Below are positions 8,756 through 17,290 of a stretch of DNA of 64,000 bases, one piece after another. Both the position numbers and the translations under genes were made by a program. The first letter of the stretch is position 1. Each line of letters opens with the position of its first letter. The notes below the pieces were generated by a model. It saw only the letters and a program-made list of their open reading frames with translations, was not told where the DNA came from and did not search any database. Source of the DNA: JALZUR01 sp965205365 (lineage in GTDB: Bacteria; Bdellovibrionota; Bdellovibrionia; Bdellovibrionales; UBA1609); assembly GCA_965205365.1 (NCBI GenBank), contig CBDBGT010000005.1, forward strand, positions 62,001-126,000. The letters are read 5' to 3'.

Positions 8756-8812
8756 ATGCGCCTATTAATTATAGGTGCACTCTGCTTTTATGTTGTAAGC
8801 GCTTCATCAGCC
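8756..8812 (+). pseudogene. Start of a secreted-protein gene cut by the IS4-family element
   Basis: An ATG at 8756 preceded by AAGGAG opens a typical Sec signal peptide, MRLLIIGALCFYVVSASSA, and is interrupted after 19 codons by the IS4-family element. The last 10 bp (TTCATCAGCC, 8803-8812) are repeated at 12009-12018 as the target duplication. If the element is removed, the frame continues only about 15 codons after the insertion before a TAG, so the gene was either tiny or already damaged. Its product is unknown. Confidence 0.5.
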
Positions 8813-8830
8813 CTGACTTTTACCCACAAA

Positions 8831-9830
8831 TTACATAGTCACTCCAATCTGAATATCACTAAGCCTCGCCATGGCCCTCCAAAGCACCAGTGGGCCTGGT
8901 GGTGGATCAGAATTTCTCGCCAAATAGCCACCGAGCCGAGCAAAGGCAATAACAAAATCATTACTATTGCTCCTCATTTTCAATTTTAACCGTCCTGCAT
9001 TTCTTTCAAATTTTATAAGTATGGCTCGCTGTTCTTTTGTAAAGCAAAGGTCAGACTTACTATTGGGGGCTTCTCTTGAAACTTTTGATAGCCAAAATAC
9101 TTTCCATGCTAATACACTTGTGAAGCTTACAAATTTTTTTAATCTATCAATATGCTGTAGCCGACTTCTCTCAATGCTAAATCCTGATTTTAATGTTTTA
9201 AAAAAAACTTCAATATTCCATCTTTCTTTATACCAGTTAATTTTTTCCAAAGCTTCCTCAAAACAATCAACAGGCAGGTTAGTTAAGAGTTTCCAATCCA
9301 CTCTATCGGTCATCGAGCTATGCTCTTTTGCTGAAACAACGTATAATTCAATTGGAGGGTATTCTTTTCTCTTATCTATTGGTGGCAAAATCTTTACTTT
9401 ATAGTATCGAACTTTTATTTTTGTGATTCTGGATTTTCTTTTATGAGTTTTTGGCAAATGTAACTTATATTCTCCACATGGAGCTGTTCTTGAAACGCGA
9501 TCAAAAACTTTTACCTTTCCTCTCACCGTCGACCTTTGATGAACTGCTCTAATTACAAAATTAGTACTTAAACTAATGCAATTGAAAAATAATTCATACA
9601 TGTCAGCATCCCTGTCACAGAGATGAACTAACCGTTCTGGTGGAAATTCAGCAGCTACGCTGTTAACGCCTTCAATCCACTTAAAACTTTCTTTTTCTTC
9701 CACAGGGACGCGTGAAAAGTTTTTACCGGCATTTCTAATCGTTCGTTTATTTTTAATATCCCTTGTCCAGACTTTTTGTGCCACTAATCCCAATGGTACT
9801 CCAGTACTAGAAAGGGCTAAGGAGGAATGC
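8831..9830 (-). pseudogene. IS4-family transposase, C-terminal part
   Basis: This is the C-terminal two-thirds of the split transposase. It contains CDRDADMYE with the second catalytic Asp, and the YREK signature in WYKERWNIEVFFKTLKSG (Tyr, Arg, Glu, Lys spaced as in IS4/Tn5 transposases), then the C-terminal helical tail GYLARNSDPPPGPLVLWRA. Reading upstream of 9793 in the same frame gives HSSLALSSTGVPLG, which continues exactly from the N-terminal part (GMMMHS) once the inserted IS3 element and its 6-bp duplication are removed. Confidence 0.9.
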
Positions 9831-9943
9831 CCCCGGTTTTTGGATAGTTGGGACCTGAGAGAAAAATTAATTATTTAAAATTCAGTTTAACTTTTGAAAT
9901 CCACTTTATTTAAACAATATCAGGGGCTTAAAAAGGAAAACAC

Positions 9944-10444
9944 ATGAAAAACAATAACCTCAATAAAACTTATAATGAAAACTTTAAACTCAACGCTGTG
10001 AAAAAATTACTCGCTGACAAAAAAGGACTCACTTACACCGCTAGTAAACTTAACATTGCCTCTTCAACCCTCTATGGATGGAAGAAAAAATATGCTAATT
10101 TAAATTCTATGACCCACAGCAACAGCAATAAAAAACTCTCTCTTGAAGACAAACTTAACTTTATTAAAAAAACTCAATCTTTAAATGAAAACGAACTTGG
10201 AAAATTTCTTAGAGAAAATGGACTTAACTCTTCAGACCTTATTAATTTTGAAAAAGAATTACTTGGACAAAATCCTGTTGGAAGACCTTCACTTGATCCT
10301 GAAATTAAAACTTTAAGGAAAGATAAAATAAACTTAGAAAGATCTTTAAATCGAGCTGAAAAAGCTCTAGCTGAACAGTCTGCTAGAATCATCTTGTTAA
10401 AAAAAAGCCACGAGATCTGGGGGGTCAAAGAGGACGAAGATTAA
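9944..10444 (+). CDS. IS3-family OrfA, HTH protein
   Basis: A 166-aa protein starting at ATG 9944 behind AAGGAA. The N-terminus has the HTH_Tnp_1-type domain (NENFKLNAVKKLLADKKG, then YTASKLNIASSTLYGWKKKY). The rest is coiled-coil-like with a leucine-zipper region near residues 115-155 (LRKDKINLERSLNRAEKALA), the usual OrfA oligomerisation segment. Its last ~19 codons overlap orfB in the -1 frame. It binds the inverted repeats and is the N-terminal half of the OrfAB transposase. Confidence 0.88.
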   Translation: MKNNNLNKTYNENFKLNAVKKLLADKKGLTYTASKLNIASSTLYGWKKKYANLNSMTHSNSNKKLSLEDKLNFIKKTQSLNENELGKFLRENGLNSSDLINFEKELLGQNPVGRPSLDPEIKTLRKDKINLERSLNRAEKALAEQSARIILLKKSHEIWGVKEDED

Positions 10445-11484
10445 GTCCTGATGACAAAGAAGTTTGTCTTGAATTAATTAACACCTCTTCTAAAAATGGC
10501 TGTAGACTTAAACTTGCCTGCAGCGATTTAGAAATTGATATTAAAACTTTCAACCGCTGGAAACTTTCTTTAACTGATAAAAGAAAAGGACCCTTATCGC
10601 CTCCAAAAAATAAATTAAGTGATAAAGAAAAAGATGAGATCATTAACACCTGTACTTTAAAAAAGTATGTTGATGACTCTCCTCATGTGATAGTTTCAAA
10701 ACTTGCAGATGATGGAGTTTATTTAGCAAGTGAATCAAGTTTTTATAAAGTTTTAAAAGAGAATAAACTTTTAGTTCATAGAGGAAGAACAAAACCAAAA
10801 ACTAAACAAAAGCCAAAAGGAATGACTGCAACGGAAGTGAATCAAGTTTATTCTTGGGATATTACTTATTTAAAAACTTCGGTGCGGGGTCGGTTTTATT
10901 ATTTATATATGTTTATGGATGTGTTTAGTAGAAAGATTGTAGGTTATAAAGTACACGTTAGAGAAAGTATGGATTTATCATCAGAGTTAATTAAAAAGAT
11001 TTGTGAGAGAGAAAAAATAAAAAGAAATGAGCTAGTATTACATTCAGATAATGGCGGCTCAATGAAGGGAGCAACGATGCTAGCAACACTTGATTGGTTG
11101 GGAGTTTCAAGTTCATTTAGTAGGCCGAGTGTAAGTAATGACAATGCCTATTCAGAAAGTTTATTTAAGACGTTAAAGTATGTGCCGGATTATCCAGAGT
11201 TTTTTAAAAGCATAGGTGATGCAAGAGACTGGGTTGATAGTTTTGTTAATTGGTACAATGAAGAGCATCGTCACAGTGGAATAAAGTTTGTGACGCCATC
11301 AGAGCGTCATTTAGGAAAAGATAAAGAGATATTAGAAAAGCGTAAGGAAGTTTATGAAGCAGCAAGAAGGTTAAAGCCAGAGCGCTGGAGTGGCAGAGGA
11401 ATTAGGAATTGGGAGCGAGAGAATGTGGTGTATTTAAATTGTTTGCCAAGTGAAAAAGTAGTTGTTATGAAGAATGTGGTTTAA
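10387..11484 (+). CDS. IS3-family OrfB, DDE integrase-type transposase (made by -1 frameshift)
   Basis: The frame is open from 10387 with no good start codon and is in the -1 phase relative to orfA, so it should be translated as an OrfAB fusion. It has an HTH_21-like N-terminal region and then the rve/DDE core: Asp in VYSWDITYLKT, Asp in LVLHSDNGGSM and Glu in NAYSESLFKTLKY. The C-terminus has the typical WYNEEHRHSGIKFVTPSERH. The gene is intact, so this element may still be active. Confidence 0.88.
   Translation, partial: NHLVKKKPRDLGGQRGRRLSPDDKEVCLELINTSSKNGCRLKLACSDLEIDIKTFNRWKLSLTDKRKGPLSPPKNKLSDKEKDEIINTCTLKKYVDDSPHVIVSKLADDGVYLASESSFYKVLKENKLLVHRGRTKPKTKQKPKGMTATEVNQVYSWDITYLKTSVRGRFYYLYMFMDVFSRKIVGYKVHVRESMDLSSELIKKICEREKIKRNELVLHSDNGGSMKGATMLATLDWLGVSSSFSRPSVSNDNAYSESLFKTLKYVPDYPEFFKSIGDARDWVDSFVNWYNEEHRHSGIKFVTPSERHLGKDKEILEKRKEVYEAARRLKPERWSGRGIRNWERENVVYLNCLPSEKVVVMKNVV
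10399..10406 (+). other. Programmed -1 frameshift site (A8 slippery run)
   Basis: Eight consecutive A residues lie in the overlap of orfA and orfB. In the orfA frame they read A AAA AAA A, the classic X XXY YYZ slippery arrangement used by IS3-family elements. A one-base backward slip moves ribosomes from ...LLKK into the orfB frame. I could not identify a downstream pseudoknot by eye. Confidence 0.75.
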
Positions 11485-11529
11485 CTGAATTAAATTTCCC
11501 TTCAGGTCCCAACTATCCAAAAATTTTCC

Positions 11530-11912
11530 GAATGCATCATCATGCCTTTTGTTGTCAGCTCTTTGCCGCTAGCTGGGTGTTTAAAGGAACCTATAAAACC
11601 GCCACCTTGGATAAGTTTTGTTCCTGGAAGAACTACCTCACTTGAATCATGAGAAATTAAAACCTTTTCTTTATCATTAATAGCTTCCATTCTTTGAAAT
11701 GTTTGTGAGATATGTGGTTTAATTATATCAGTCTCATCAAAGCGATCATTATCAAAAAATCTATAAGCAGCCTTTGAAGACTTCCAATCTTGGCAGGAGA
11801 AGTTTATAGATTGACCATGATTTTTTTCGAAAGTTCTTGCTAGAGTCTCTAGTCGAGAGTTAAGTCTCTTGTCTCCTAGCTGTGCATTTTTAAATTCTGA
11901 TGAGATATCCAC
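11530..11912 (-). pseudogene. IS4-family transposase, N-terminal part
   Basis: The frame starts at GTG 11912 with the Tn5-like DNA-binding domain: NAQLGDKRLNSRLETLAR, then FSCQDWKSSKAAYRFFDND, then HDSSEVVLPG, ending in KGMMMHS where the IS3-family element enters. It is the same gene as 8831-9830. About 127 codons here plus 330 there give roughly 460 aa, as expected for the group. The start region lies about 80 bp inside the right terminal repeat. Confidence 0.9.
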
Positions 11913-12119
11913 TAATATGCCTTAGGTTAAATTGTTAAACCTAAAGTCTAGGGTATTTAGATCCAAAAATTTACTAGACTAGACCAAATATTTGTGGGTA
12001 AAAGTCAGTTCATCAGCCCCATTCTAAGCCTCCAGTTAAAGTGGACTTCCCCAAAGAAATAGGACACTTTTTCCTATGGGAGGTTGTTGTTTTTTGTACG
12101 AGTTTGAAGAGAGTCTATT

Positions 12120-12453
12120 TTACTGACTTTTCTCTACTTTATACTCAGAAAGACAAGATCGAGGTAAGCCTGGAGAGAAACGGCAACCTCCAAAATGGTC
12201 ATCAGTACAACTAACAGCTGCGTCTAATAAATAGAAAAATTTTGAATGTCCGTAAGTAACAACTCTCATTCCACCAGATTCAAAGAAGCCTAAAGTGCCC
12301 CCTTCTTTTTTTGGAGCACCCCCTATAAAAATTACTTCTTGTGAAGCTGCACCATGACCAGAGATATCAAGGTCACTAGGTTTTTCCAATACCCTTAGAT
12401 TATATCTAGCGCTTAAAGAGGTATCCATAATGCTTCTGCCAATACAACTATTC
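12120..12453 (-). pseudogene. C-terminal part of an ISL3-disrupted secreted protein
   Basis: This is the 3' portion of a gene interrupted by the ISL3-family element. From the target site the frame runs SCIGRSIMDTSLSARYNLRV, then ISGHGAASQEVIFIGGAP, then TYGHSKFFYLLDAAVSCTDD and ends PGLPRSCLSEYKVEKSQ. Several Cys residues suggest disulfides in an exported protein. Joined to 13936-14223, the frame passes exactly through the 9-bp duplication (codons AAG AAT AGT TGT). I recognise no family. Confidence 0.6.
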
Positions 12454-13935
12454 GCCTCTCCGTTATCTAGAAGGGTGTAGTTTGTGCCAATCTCATTTGA
12501 GGTGGCCAGTACCAACTTGAAGTATTGATGTAATTTGAGTTTAAAAGTCCACATCGCTGCAGTATTTTGTGCATAAATGACTCTGGGTTTGTGTAACCAT
12601 AGCCCATCCTTCTAAGCACTTTAATCTTGTTGTTTAAGCCTTCACTTACTGCTGTTGTGAGCCCAGACATAATATATCCTTCAATGTAACCTCTGTACTT
12701 TCTTAAGGTTTTTGCAAATTTCAAAAAGGGCTTTAATTTTGACTCTCTTGCATATCGGTACCAAAGAACCAGAGCTTTTCTAAAGTCTTTTACATTCTTT
12801 TGATCTAAAACTTTATGGAAGTGCTCAACTAAAACTGAAGCTTTAAAAATGTTCTTATTCACATCTAAAAGCCTCTCTAATTTAGTAAAATCTCCTTTAG
12901 ATAAATTCTTCTCACGCTCCACTAAAATATATCTTTTATGAGGTGCTAGCACATCCATTAAAAACTTATCTTCATTTTCTTTAGCTTTTTTAAACTCAAA
13001 TTTTCTCACATCATCAAAAAAATTATTTAGCCCTTCTGCAACATGGAACCTATCAACACAGACCTTAGCATTCTCACATTTACCTATCACAGCCTCAATA
13101 AAAGCATCATGCATATCAACTGCAAAAAACTTGATCTTATCTAGCTGCTCTTTTGTTAATACCTTTAAACAATTAAGTAAGCTTGAACCCTTTCTGCCCA
13201 TTGCATTTGAGAGCACCTTTCTCATCTTCGTACAGACTAAATTTGTGATGAACTTAATCGTATTCTTGTCACAAGACTTCTTTCCAAAAATAGTTCTAAA
13301 GTGCACCTCATCAGATGACATCTGCTCTAAATCTAACTTTCTTTCAGCATAGCTTAAAAGAGGTTTTATTTGCTTCATCCGGTACTGATCCAAATTCCAC
13401 ACAGTCTTGGGGTTCATTCTTAAAATTCTAGCAACTGACTCACAAGTCATCTCTTCACAAAGACGTCCTGCTTTTTCTACAAGTGAGTAAGTTAAGTTTT
13501 CAAAATTAGGGTGAGTAAAATCAACACCAGCTGATCTGACTTTATCATCACACATTAAGCAGTGCCCTCGAAGCTGTTTTAAGTAAATCCACACCTCTTC
13601 ATATGAGCCTATTGGAGAAGCTTTAATTTTTCGAAGCTTCCACTCATGGACATGAGATATTTGGCAGCCACATTGATTACAGCCTACATTTTCACGATCT
13701 TGTTTTGCGTAAAGGACTAGTTTTAACTCTTTATCACAAGCCTCCCAGTTTTCTAATTTTACACCTTGAAGACCTAGTGATTTTACGATTAACTTTTCAA
13801 ATAGCTCCATTTAATCCTCCGACAATTTAGTTTATTTAGTAACCAAATTTTAATTGTGTGGAGGGAGCTTGTTTATCTTTTTCAGGACTTTAGGCTTGTT
13901 GGCATGGATCACACCCTTCTAGATAACGGTGAACC
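12454..13935 (-). mobile_element. ISL3-family insertion sequence
   Basis: A 1.48-kb element with imperfect terminal inverted repeats sharing CCGTTATCTAGAAGGGTGT near both ends (from 12459 and, inverted, to 13928). It is flanked by the direct repeat CAACTATTC (12445-12453 and 13936-13944); the family usually makes 8 bp. It contains one intact transposase gene that stops 13 bp from the left end. It interrupts a gene for an exported protein. Confidence 0.88.
12467..13810 (-). CDS. ISL3-family transposase
   Basis: A 447-aa transposase. The N-terminal zinc-ribbon has the Cys pairs CNQCGC and HCLMC. An HTH follows (CESVARILRMNPKTVWNL), then the DDE_Tnp_ISL3 core: SSDEVHFRTIFGKKS, FAVDMHDAFIEAV, KVCVDRFHVAEGLN, and the C-terminal SEGLNNKIKVLRRMGYGY. 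The ATG at 13810 has GGAGG five bases upstream. It appears full length and undamaged. The C-terminus runs to within 13 bp of the element end, as is usual in compact ISs. Confidence 0.93.
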   Translation of the reverse strand: MELFEKLIVKSLGLQGVKLENWEACDKELKLVLYAKQDRENVGCNQCGCQISHVHEWKLRKIKASPIGSYEEVWIYLKQLRGHCLMCDDKVRSAGVDFTHPNFENLTYSLVEKAGRLCEEMTCESVARILRMNPKTVWNLDQYRMKQIKPLLSYAERKLDLEQMSSDEVHFRTIFGKKSCDKNTIKFITNLVCTKMRKVLSNAMGRKGSSLLNCLKVLTKEQLDKIKFFAVDMHDAFIEAVIGKCENAKVCVDRFHVAEGLNNFFDDVRKFEFKKAKENEDKFLMDVLAPHKRYILVEREKNLSKGDFTKLERLLDVNKNIFKASVLVEHFHKVLDQKNVKDFRKALVLWYRYARESKLKPFLKFAKTLRKYRGYIEGYIMSGLTTAVSEGLNNKIKVLRRMGYGYTNPESFMHKILQRCGLLNSNYINTSSWYWPPQMRLAQTTPF

Positions 13936-14223
13936 CAACTATTCTTTATGGCTGTTTCTTCAAGGCAATACCGATATACTCCATTTGCTGTTCCATAATT
14001 CAATCTATCAAAACCATATTGTACCTCAGCAGCCCAAAAATCTGTTTCTTGAATGCATTTAGAAAAGTCGTATAACTTCTTGGTATAGCTTAGTATAGTT
14101 TTGATAGCTGGAATCAGCACTCTTTCCTATAACATACTTTACTATTGCATCTGTTTTTTTATCTTCAGTTGCAAATGACAAAACTGAAAAAAAGATTGTT
14201 AAAATAAGCGTAATAAATTTCAT
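13936..14223 (-). pseudogene. N-terminal part of an ISL3-disrupted, frameshifted secreted protein
   Basis: An ATG at 14223, with an AGGTTT-type weak ribosome site, opens the signal peptide MKFITLILTIFFSVLSFA, followed by TEDKKTDAIVKYVIGKSA. That frame stops soon after (IRLF). The neighbouring frame from about 14120 carries the continuation (YDFSKCIQETDFWAAEVQYG, then YRYCLEETAIKNS) up to the ISL3 element. A single frameshift around 14060-14115 therefore lies between signal peptide and body, in addition to the insertion. The body rejoins 12120-12453 in frame. Confidence 0.55.
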
Positions 14224-14481
14224 TATAAACCTCCACTTTGATTGCTATGTGCTATTTCTATGCCATTTTTACATCGAATTTACAGGTATTTGAAAAATTG
14301 AACTTGTCTAATACTTAAAACAACTGTTTTGCTTTATTTGAAAAAAAGTCAGTGAGAGCAGTCTATTATGGATATCTAAAGAGAAAAATAGTATGTGACA
14401 TTTTTTGTGAAAAAACAAAATTTATGAATCTTTGAATAAAGATATTTAAAGATGTATAAAAAATAAAGGCGATGAGTTTTT

Positions 14482-15036
14482 TTAAGAAAACAAGGTTTTT
14501 AAGTGATTGTTGTAGATAAAATTAAATTTTTCATCAAAAGTATCTTCAGCGTTAATAAACGTGTAATTATAATGAGAACTCCAAAGGTTTTTAAGTCGAG
14601 TTTCTAATTCTAAGGCTTCTTCATAGGACTCTGTTCTTACTTGGTTGCTCTCCCGTGTATATTTAAAAGGAGGAGCAACTTCTAGATGAAAGATTTGATC
14701 ATAGTGATTAAGGACAGAAGGTGTATTTTTACAAATTTCAGAGGGGTTTTTAATATAGGCTAACGCATCCATAAGACCGCGATCAAAAAAACATACTTTA
14801 AATTTTTTTTCTTTTCTTAAGACTGCCTCCATTTCTATTTGAGTGTTAAAGATGGCTTTTTGTTGAAAAATTAGATTTTTAGAATCAGAGCACCTAGGAA
14901 ACCCATTGCTAAGAAGCAAGGAAGCTACTTCAGGAGCAAAAAATATAGTAGGATCATTTAGGAGTGTTTTTTTTAATCTATTTATAATAGAAGTTTTTCC
15001 AGCGCTGGGCCCCCCTGTGAATACAATTGTTTTCAT
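14482..15036 (-). CDS. AAA_28-type P-loop ATPase/kinase
   Basis: A 184-aa P-loop protein. The Walker A motif is at the N-terminus (TIVFTGGPSAGKTSIINRL), and FAPEVASLLLSNGFPR and CFFDRGLMDALAY fit the AAA_28/NadR-kinase-like group of small predicted ATPases. DRG acts as the Walker B-like motif. The substrate is unknown; homologues are annotated only as predicted ATPases. It is a single gene divergent from the symporter at 15090. Confidence 0.75.
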   Translation of the reverse strand: MKTIVFTGGPSAGKTSIINRLKKTLLNDPTIFFAPEVASLLLSNGFPRCSDSKNLIFQQKAIFNTQIEMEAVLRKEKKFKVCFFDRGLMDALAYIKNPSEICKNTPSVLNHYDQIFHLEVAPPFKYTRESNQVRTESYEEALELETRLKNLWSSHYNYTFINAEDTFDEKFNFIYNNHLKTLFS

Positions 15037-15089
15037 ATGTGTTGTAGTAACAGGCAGTTAAAGCTAAGGCAAGGGTCTTGGGAGTAGAA

Positions 15090-16436
15090 GTGAGTGAAGT
15101 TTTAGTTTATTTAGTTGATTTAGTTTGGGGGCCAGTTCTTATAGCCTTATTGCTTTTAGGTGGAGTTTATTTATTTTTTTTATCTCAAGGAAAAGCACTG
15201 GCTCATTTTAGTTTAGGAATTAGGCTTTTATTTGGATTTTCAGATTTTGGACAGAGTAAGAGTGCTAAAGGACAGCTGTCACACTTTAAGGCTTTGTCTA
15301 ATGCCCTTGCTTCAACTATAGGGTTAGGGAATATTGCAGGTGTAGCAGTTGCCATCTCTCAAGGAGGGCCGGGAAGTCTTTTTTGGATGTGGGTTTCAGG
15401 TTTTATTGGAATGAACACAAAGTTTTTTGAAAGCACGTTGTCATTATTGTTTAGAGGTGTGGATGCTAGTGGTCAGGTTCAAGGCGGTCCAATGTATTAC
15501 ATTCCTAAAATATTTAAAGGCTCCTTAGGGGTGTATCTAGGTATATTTTTTGCTGTAGTTGGACTTATTGGTACTCAGGCTATGTTCCAGACAAATCAAC
15601 TTGCAGGGTATTTAAATTTAGAAGTAGGGGTTCCTAATTGGGTCACAGGCGTGGTTATGGCAATGGCCACTGGAATTGTTTTATTAGGAGGCTTAAGGAG
15701 AATAGCTCAAATCACATCAGCAGTGGTTCCAATAATGTGTGTTCTTTATGTAGGCGCATGCTTAATGATTATAGGGATTAATATTACAAAGGTTCCAGAA
15801 ACTTTTATGTTGATTTTTACACAAGCTTTTTCACTTAGTGCTGTTGGAGGTGGTGCAGGGGGTTATGCAATTGTTCATGTTTTTCAAATTGGTATTAAAA
15901 GAGGGCTTTTTTCTAATGAGGCGGGGGCAGGTACAGCGCCCATGGCCCATGGAAATGCTAAGACGTCAGAACCTGTAAGTGAGGGACTGGTGGCAATGTT
16001 GGGGCCTTTTATTGACACTATAGTTGTTTGTACTATGACAGCGTTAGTTATTTTAATGTCCATTGATTTAACAACATTAGATGGAAATATCCAAGGAGTT
16101 CTTCTTACAACCAGAGCGTTTGAAAATAACCTTGGAAATTTTGGAGTTTTTATACTAGGTCTTTCAATTTTCTTTTTTAGTTTTTCAACAATGATTGGGA
16201 TGGCAAATTATAATGAAAAATGTTGGGCTTATTTATTTAAGAAAAACAGATTTTTAAATAATAAAGTATTTATTGCCGTATTTTCCATGATGTTATTTTT
16301 AGGAGCTGTTGGTACAATAAGCGATGTTGTTAATTTTATTGACCTAGGGTTTGGTTTAATGGTGTACCCGAATATGTTAGCTATATTATTCGGAGCTCCT
16401 TTTGTGATAAAGGAGCTTAAGTTAAAATTAAAATAA
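15090..16436 (+). CDS. Sodium:alanine/glycine symporter (AGCS family)
   Basis: A ~448-aa polytopic membrane protein of the alanine-or-glycine:cation symporter family, which imports small amino acids with Na+. Diagnostic segments are ALASTIGLGNIAGVAVAIS, GPGSLFWMWVSGFIGMNTKF, GGPMYYIP and FSNEAGAGTAPMAHG. I prefer GTG 15090, which has GGGAG five bases upstream, over the in-frame TTG at 15078. It stops 3 bp before the convergent PilZ gene. It appears monocistronic. Confidence 0.9.
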   Translation: MSEVLVYLVDLVWGPVLIALLLLGGVYLFFLSQGKALAHFSLGIRLLFGFSDFGQSKSAKGQLSHFKALSNALASTIGLGNIAGVAVAISQGGPGSLFWMWVSGFIGMNTKFFESTLSLLFRGVDASGQVQGGPMYYIPKIFKGSLGVYLGIFFAVVGLIGTQAMFQTNQLAGYLNLEVGVPNWVTGVVMAMATGIVLLGGLRRIAQITSAVVPIMCVLYVGACLMIIGINITKVPETFMLIFTQAFSLSAVGGGAGGYAIVHVFQIGIKRGLFSNEAGAGTAPMAHGNAKTSEPVSEGLVAMLGPFIDTIVVCTMTALVILMSIDLTTLDGNIQGVLLTTRAFENNLGNFGVFILGLSIFFFSFSTMIGMANYNEKCWAYLFKKNRFLNNKVFIAVFSMMLFLGAVGTISDVVNFIDLGFGLMVYPNMLAILFGAPFVIKELKLKLK

Positions 16437-16438
16437 TT

Positions 16439-17104
16439 TTAAGCAGCACTTAGTGCAAACTGTCTTTTTAAAACTCGATCAATTGTAGCATCTGCTTGTG
16501 TTTTAAATACAATTTCACGAATTTTATTTCTTAAAGTCTCTTTATCAGAATTACTTAAAATTTTAAATTTTACTCCAATAAGATCATAATATGAGGAGCC
16601 TTCTTTTAATTTTTCTGCAGAAAGTATTCGAACAGCTTCTCCTAAGATATTAAAAGCACTCAGCTTTATTTCATCATTGGTATAAAAGTGTATTTTAATT
16701 TTTGAGTCAGGCTTAATTTTTCCTCTAGGAAGCTTAATTAAACATCCACCAGTGCTTAAATCAATACATGTACTTTTAAATGTGTAATCTCCAAGAATCG
16801 TGAGCACTTGAGAAGAAAGTGGGACTCGTAGAGACTTTCTAAAAGGAATATCAGTACTAGTGTCTGAGGTAATATTATTTTTAGAAAATATATCTTTAAT
16901 GTTTTCTGGAGTGAAGTTTTCAAAATTTGAAACTTGGTGCCAAGCTCCTAAGCTGCGGTAAGTGATGAAATGACTGTCTTCAATATCTTGATTTTCTAGC
17001 ATGCTAAGGACTTCTAGGTAGCTATATGGACCACTTTCACGGGTTTTAATCTGAATATACCAGTGAAGACCTTTTGCTATATCATTTGGTATGTACTTAA
17101 TCAT
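16439..17104 (-). CDS. GYF_2-like + PilZ domain protein
   Basis: A 221-aa cytoplasmic protein. Residues ~14-65 resemble a GYF_2-type domain (WYIQIKTRESGPYSYLEVL, then AWHQVSNFENF). Residues ~85-205 are a PilZ domain with the c-di-GMP-binding motifs RKSLRVP (RxxxR) and DLSTGGC (D/NxSxxG). It would sense cyclic di-GMP, perhaps in motility or prey-interaction control if the organism is predatory. The ATG at 17104 has GGGAGG four bases upstream. It is convergent with the symporter. Confidence 0.85.
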   Translation of the reverse strand: MIKYIPNDIAKGLHWYIQIKTRESGPYSYLEVLSMLENQDIEDSHFITYRSLGAWHQVSNFENFTPENIKDIFSKNNITSDTSTDIPFRKSLRVPLSSQVLTILGDYTFKSTCIDLSTGGCLIKLPRGKIKPDSKIKIHFYTNDEIKLSAFNILGEAVRILSAEKLKEGSSYYDLIGVKFKILSNSDKETLRNKIREIVFKTQADATIDRVLKRQFALSAA

Positions 17105-17290
17105 GTTCCTCCCTGTTTATAATGTGCTTTATTATTTTAACTTCGGTAAAACTAGACCTAAGGTTTAGCATTTAAACTAAACGTCTTAAAATGAGATAAT
17201 TGTAAGAGAGTTTTTAGTTTAAATCTTTGTATAAGTCATTGACGGCTTTTGAAGAACTTTAGAGACTATAACAAATCTGTGGAGGGTGTT

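Larger units (their letters stand above)
9831..11529 (+). mobile_element. IS3-family insertion sequence nested in the IS4-family element
   Basis: A 1.7-kb element with 22-bp perfect inverted repeats (9837-9858 and 11502-11523, core GGATAGTTGGGACCTGA). A 6-bp direct repeat GAATGC sits on each side (9825-9830, 11530-11535). The outermost 6 bases on each side do not match each other. It carries orfA (HTH) and orfB (DDE integrase) in overlapping frames. Deleting it with one GAATGC restores the host transposase frame, which fixes the boundaries. Confidence 0.88.
8813..12008 (-). mobile_element. IS4-family (IS50/Tn5-like group) insertion sequence, split by an IS3-family element
   Basis: Terminal inverted repeats CTGACTTTTACCCACAAAT (8813-8831) and its complement (11990-12008) bound the element. 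A 10-bp target duplication TTCATCAGCC flanks it at 8803-8812 and 12009-12018. The single transposase gene is on the minus strand but is divided by a second element at 9831-11529. Without that insertion the element would be about 1.5 kb, normal for this group. A truncated relative lies at 7172-7555 in opposite orientation. Confidence 0.9.

Noticed and set aside
12019..12119. Possible IS terminus (AAGTGGACTTCC...AATAGGACACTTTT)
   Set aside because: It looks like an insertion-sequence end, but no partner end or transposase of that type is present, so I cannot support it.
13856..14062. Plus-strand 68-codon frame
   Set aside because: It overlaps the ISL3 terminal repeat and the opposite-strand secreted-protein gene and shows no coding features.
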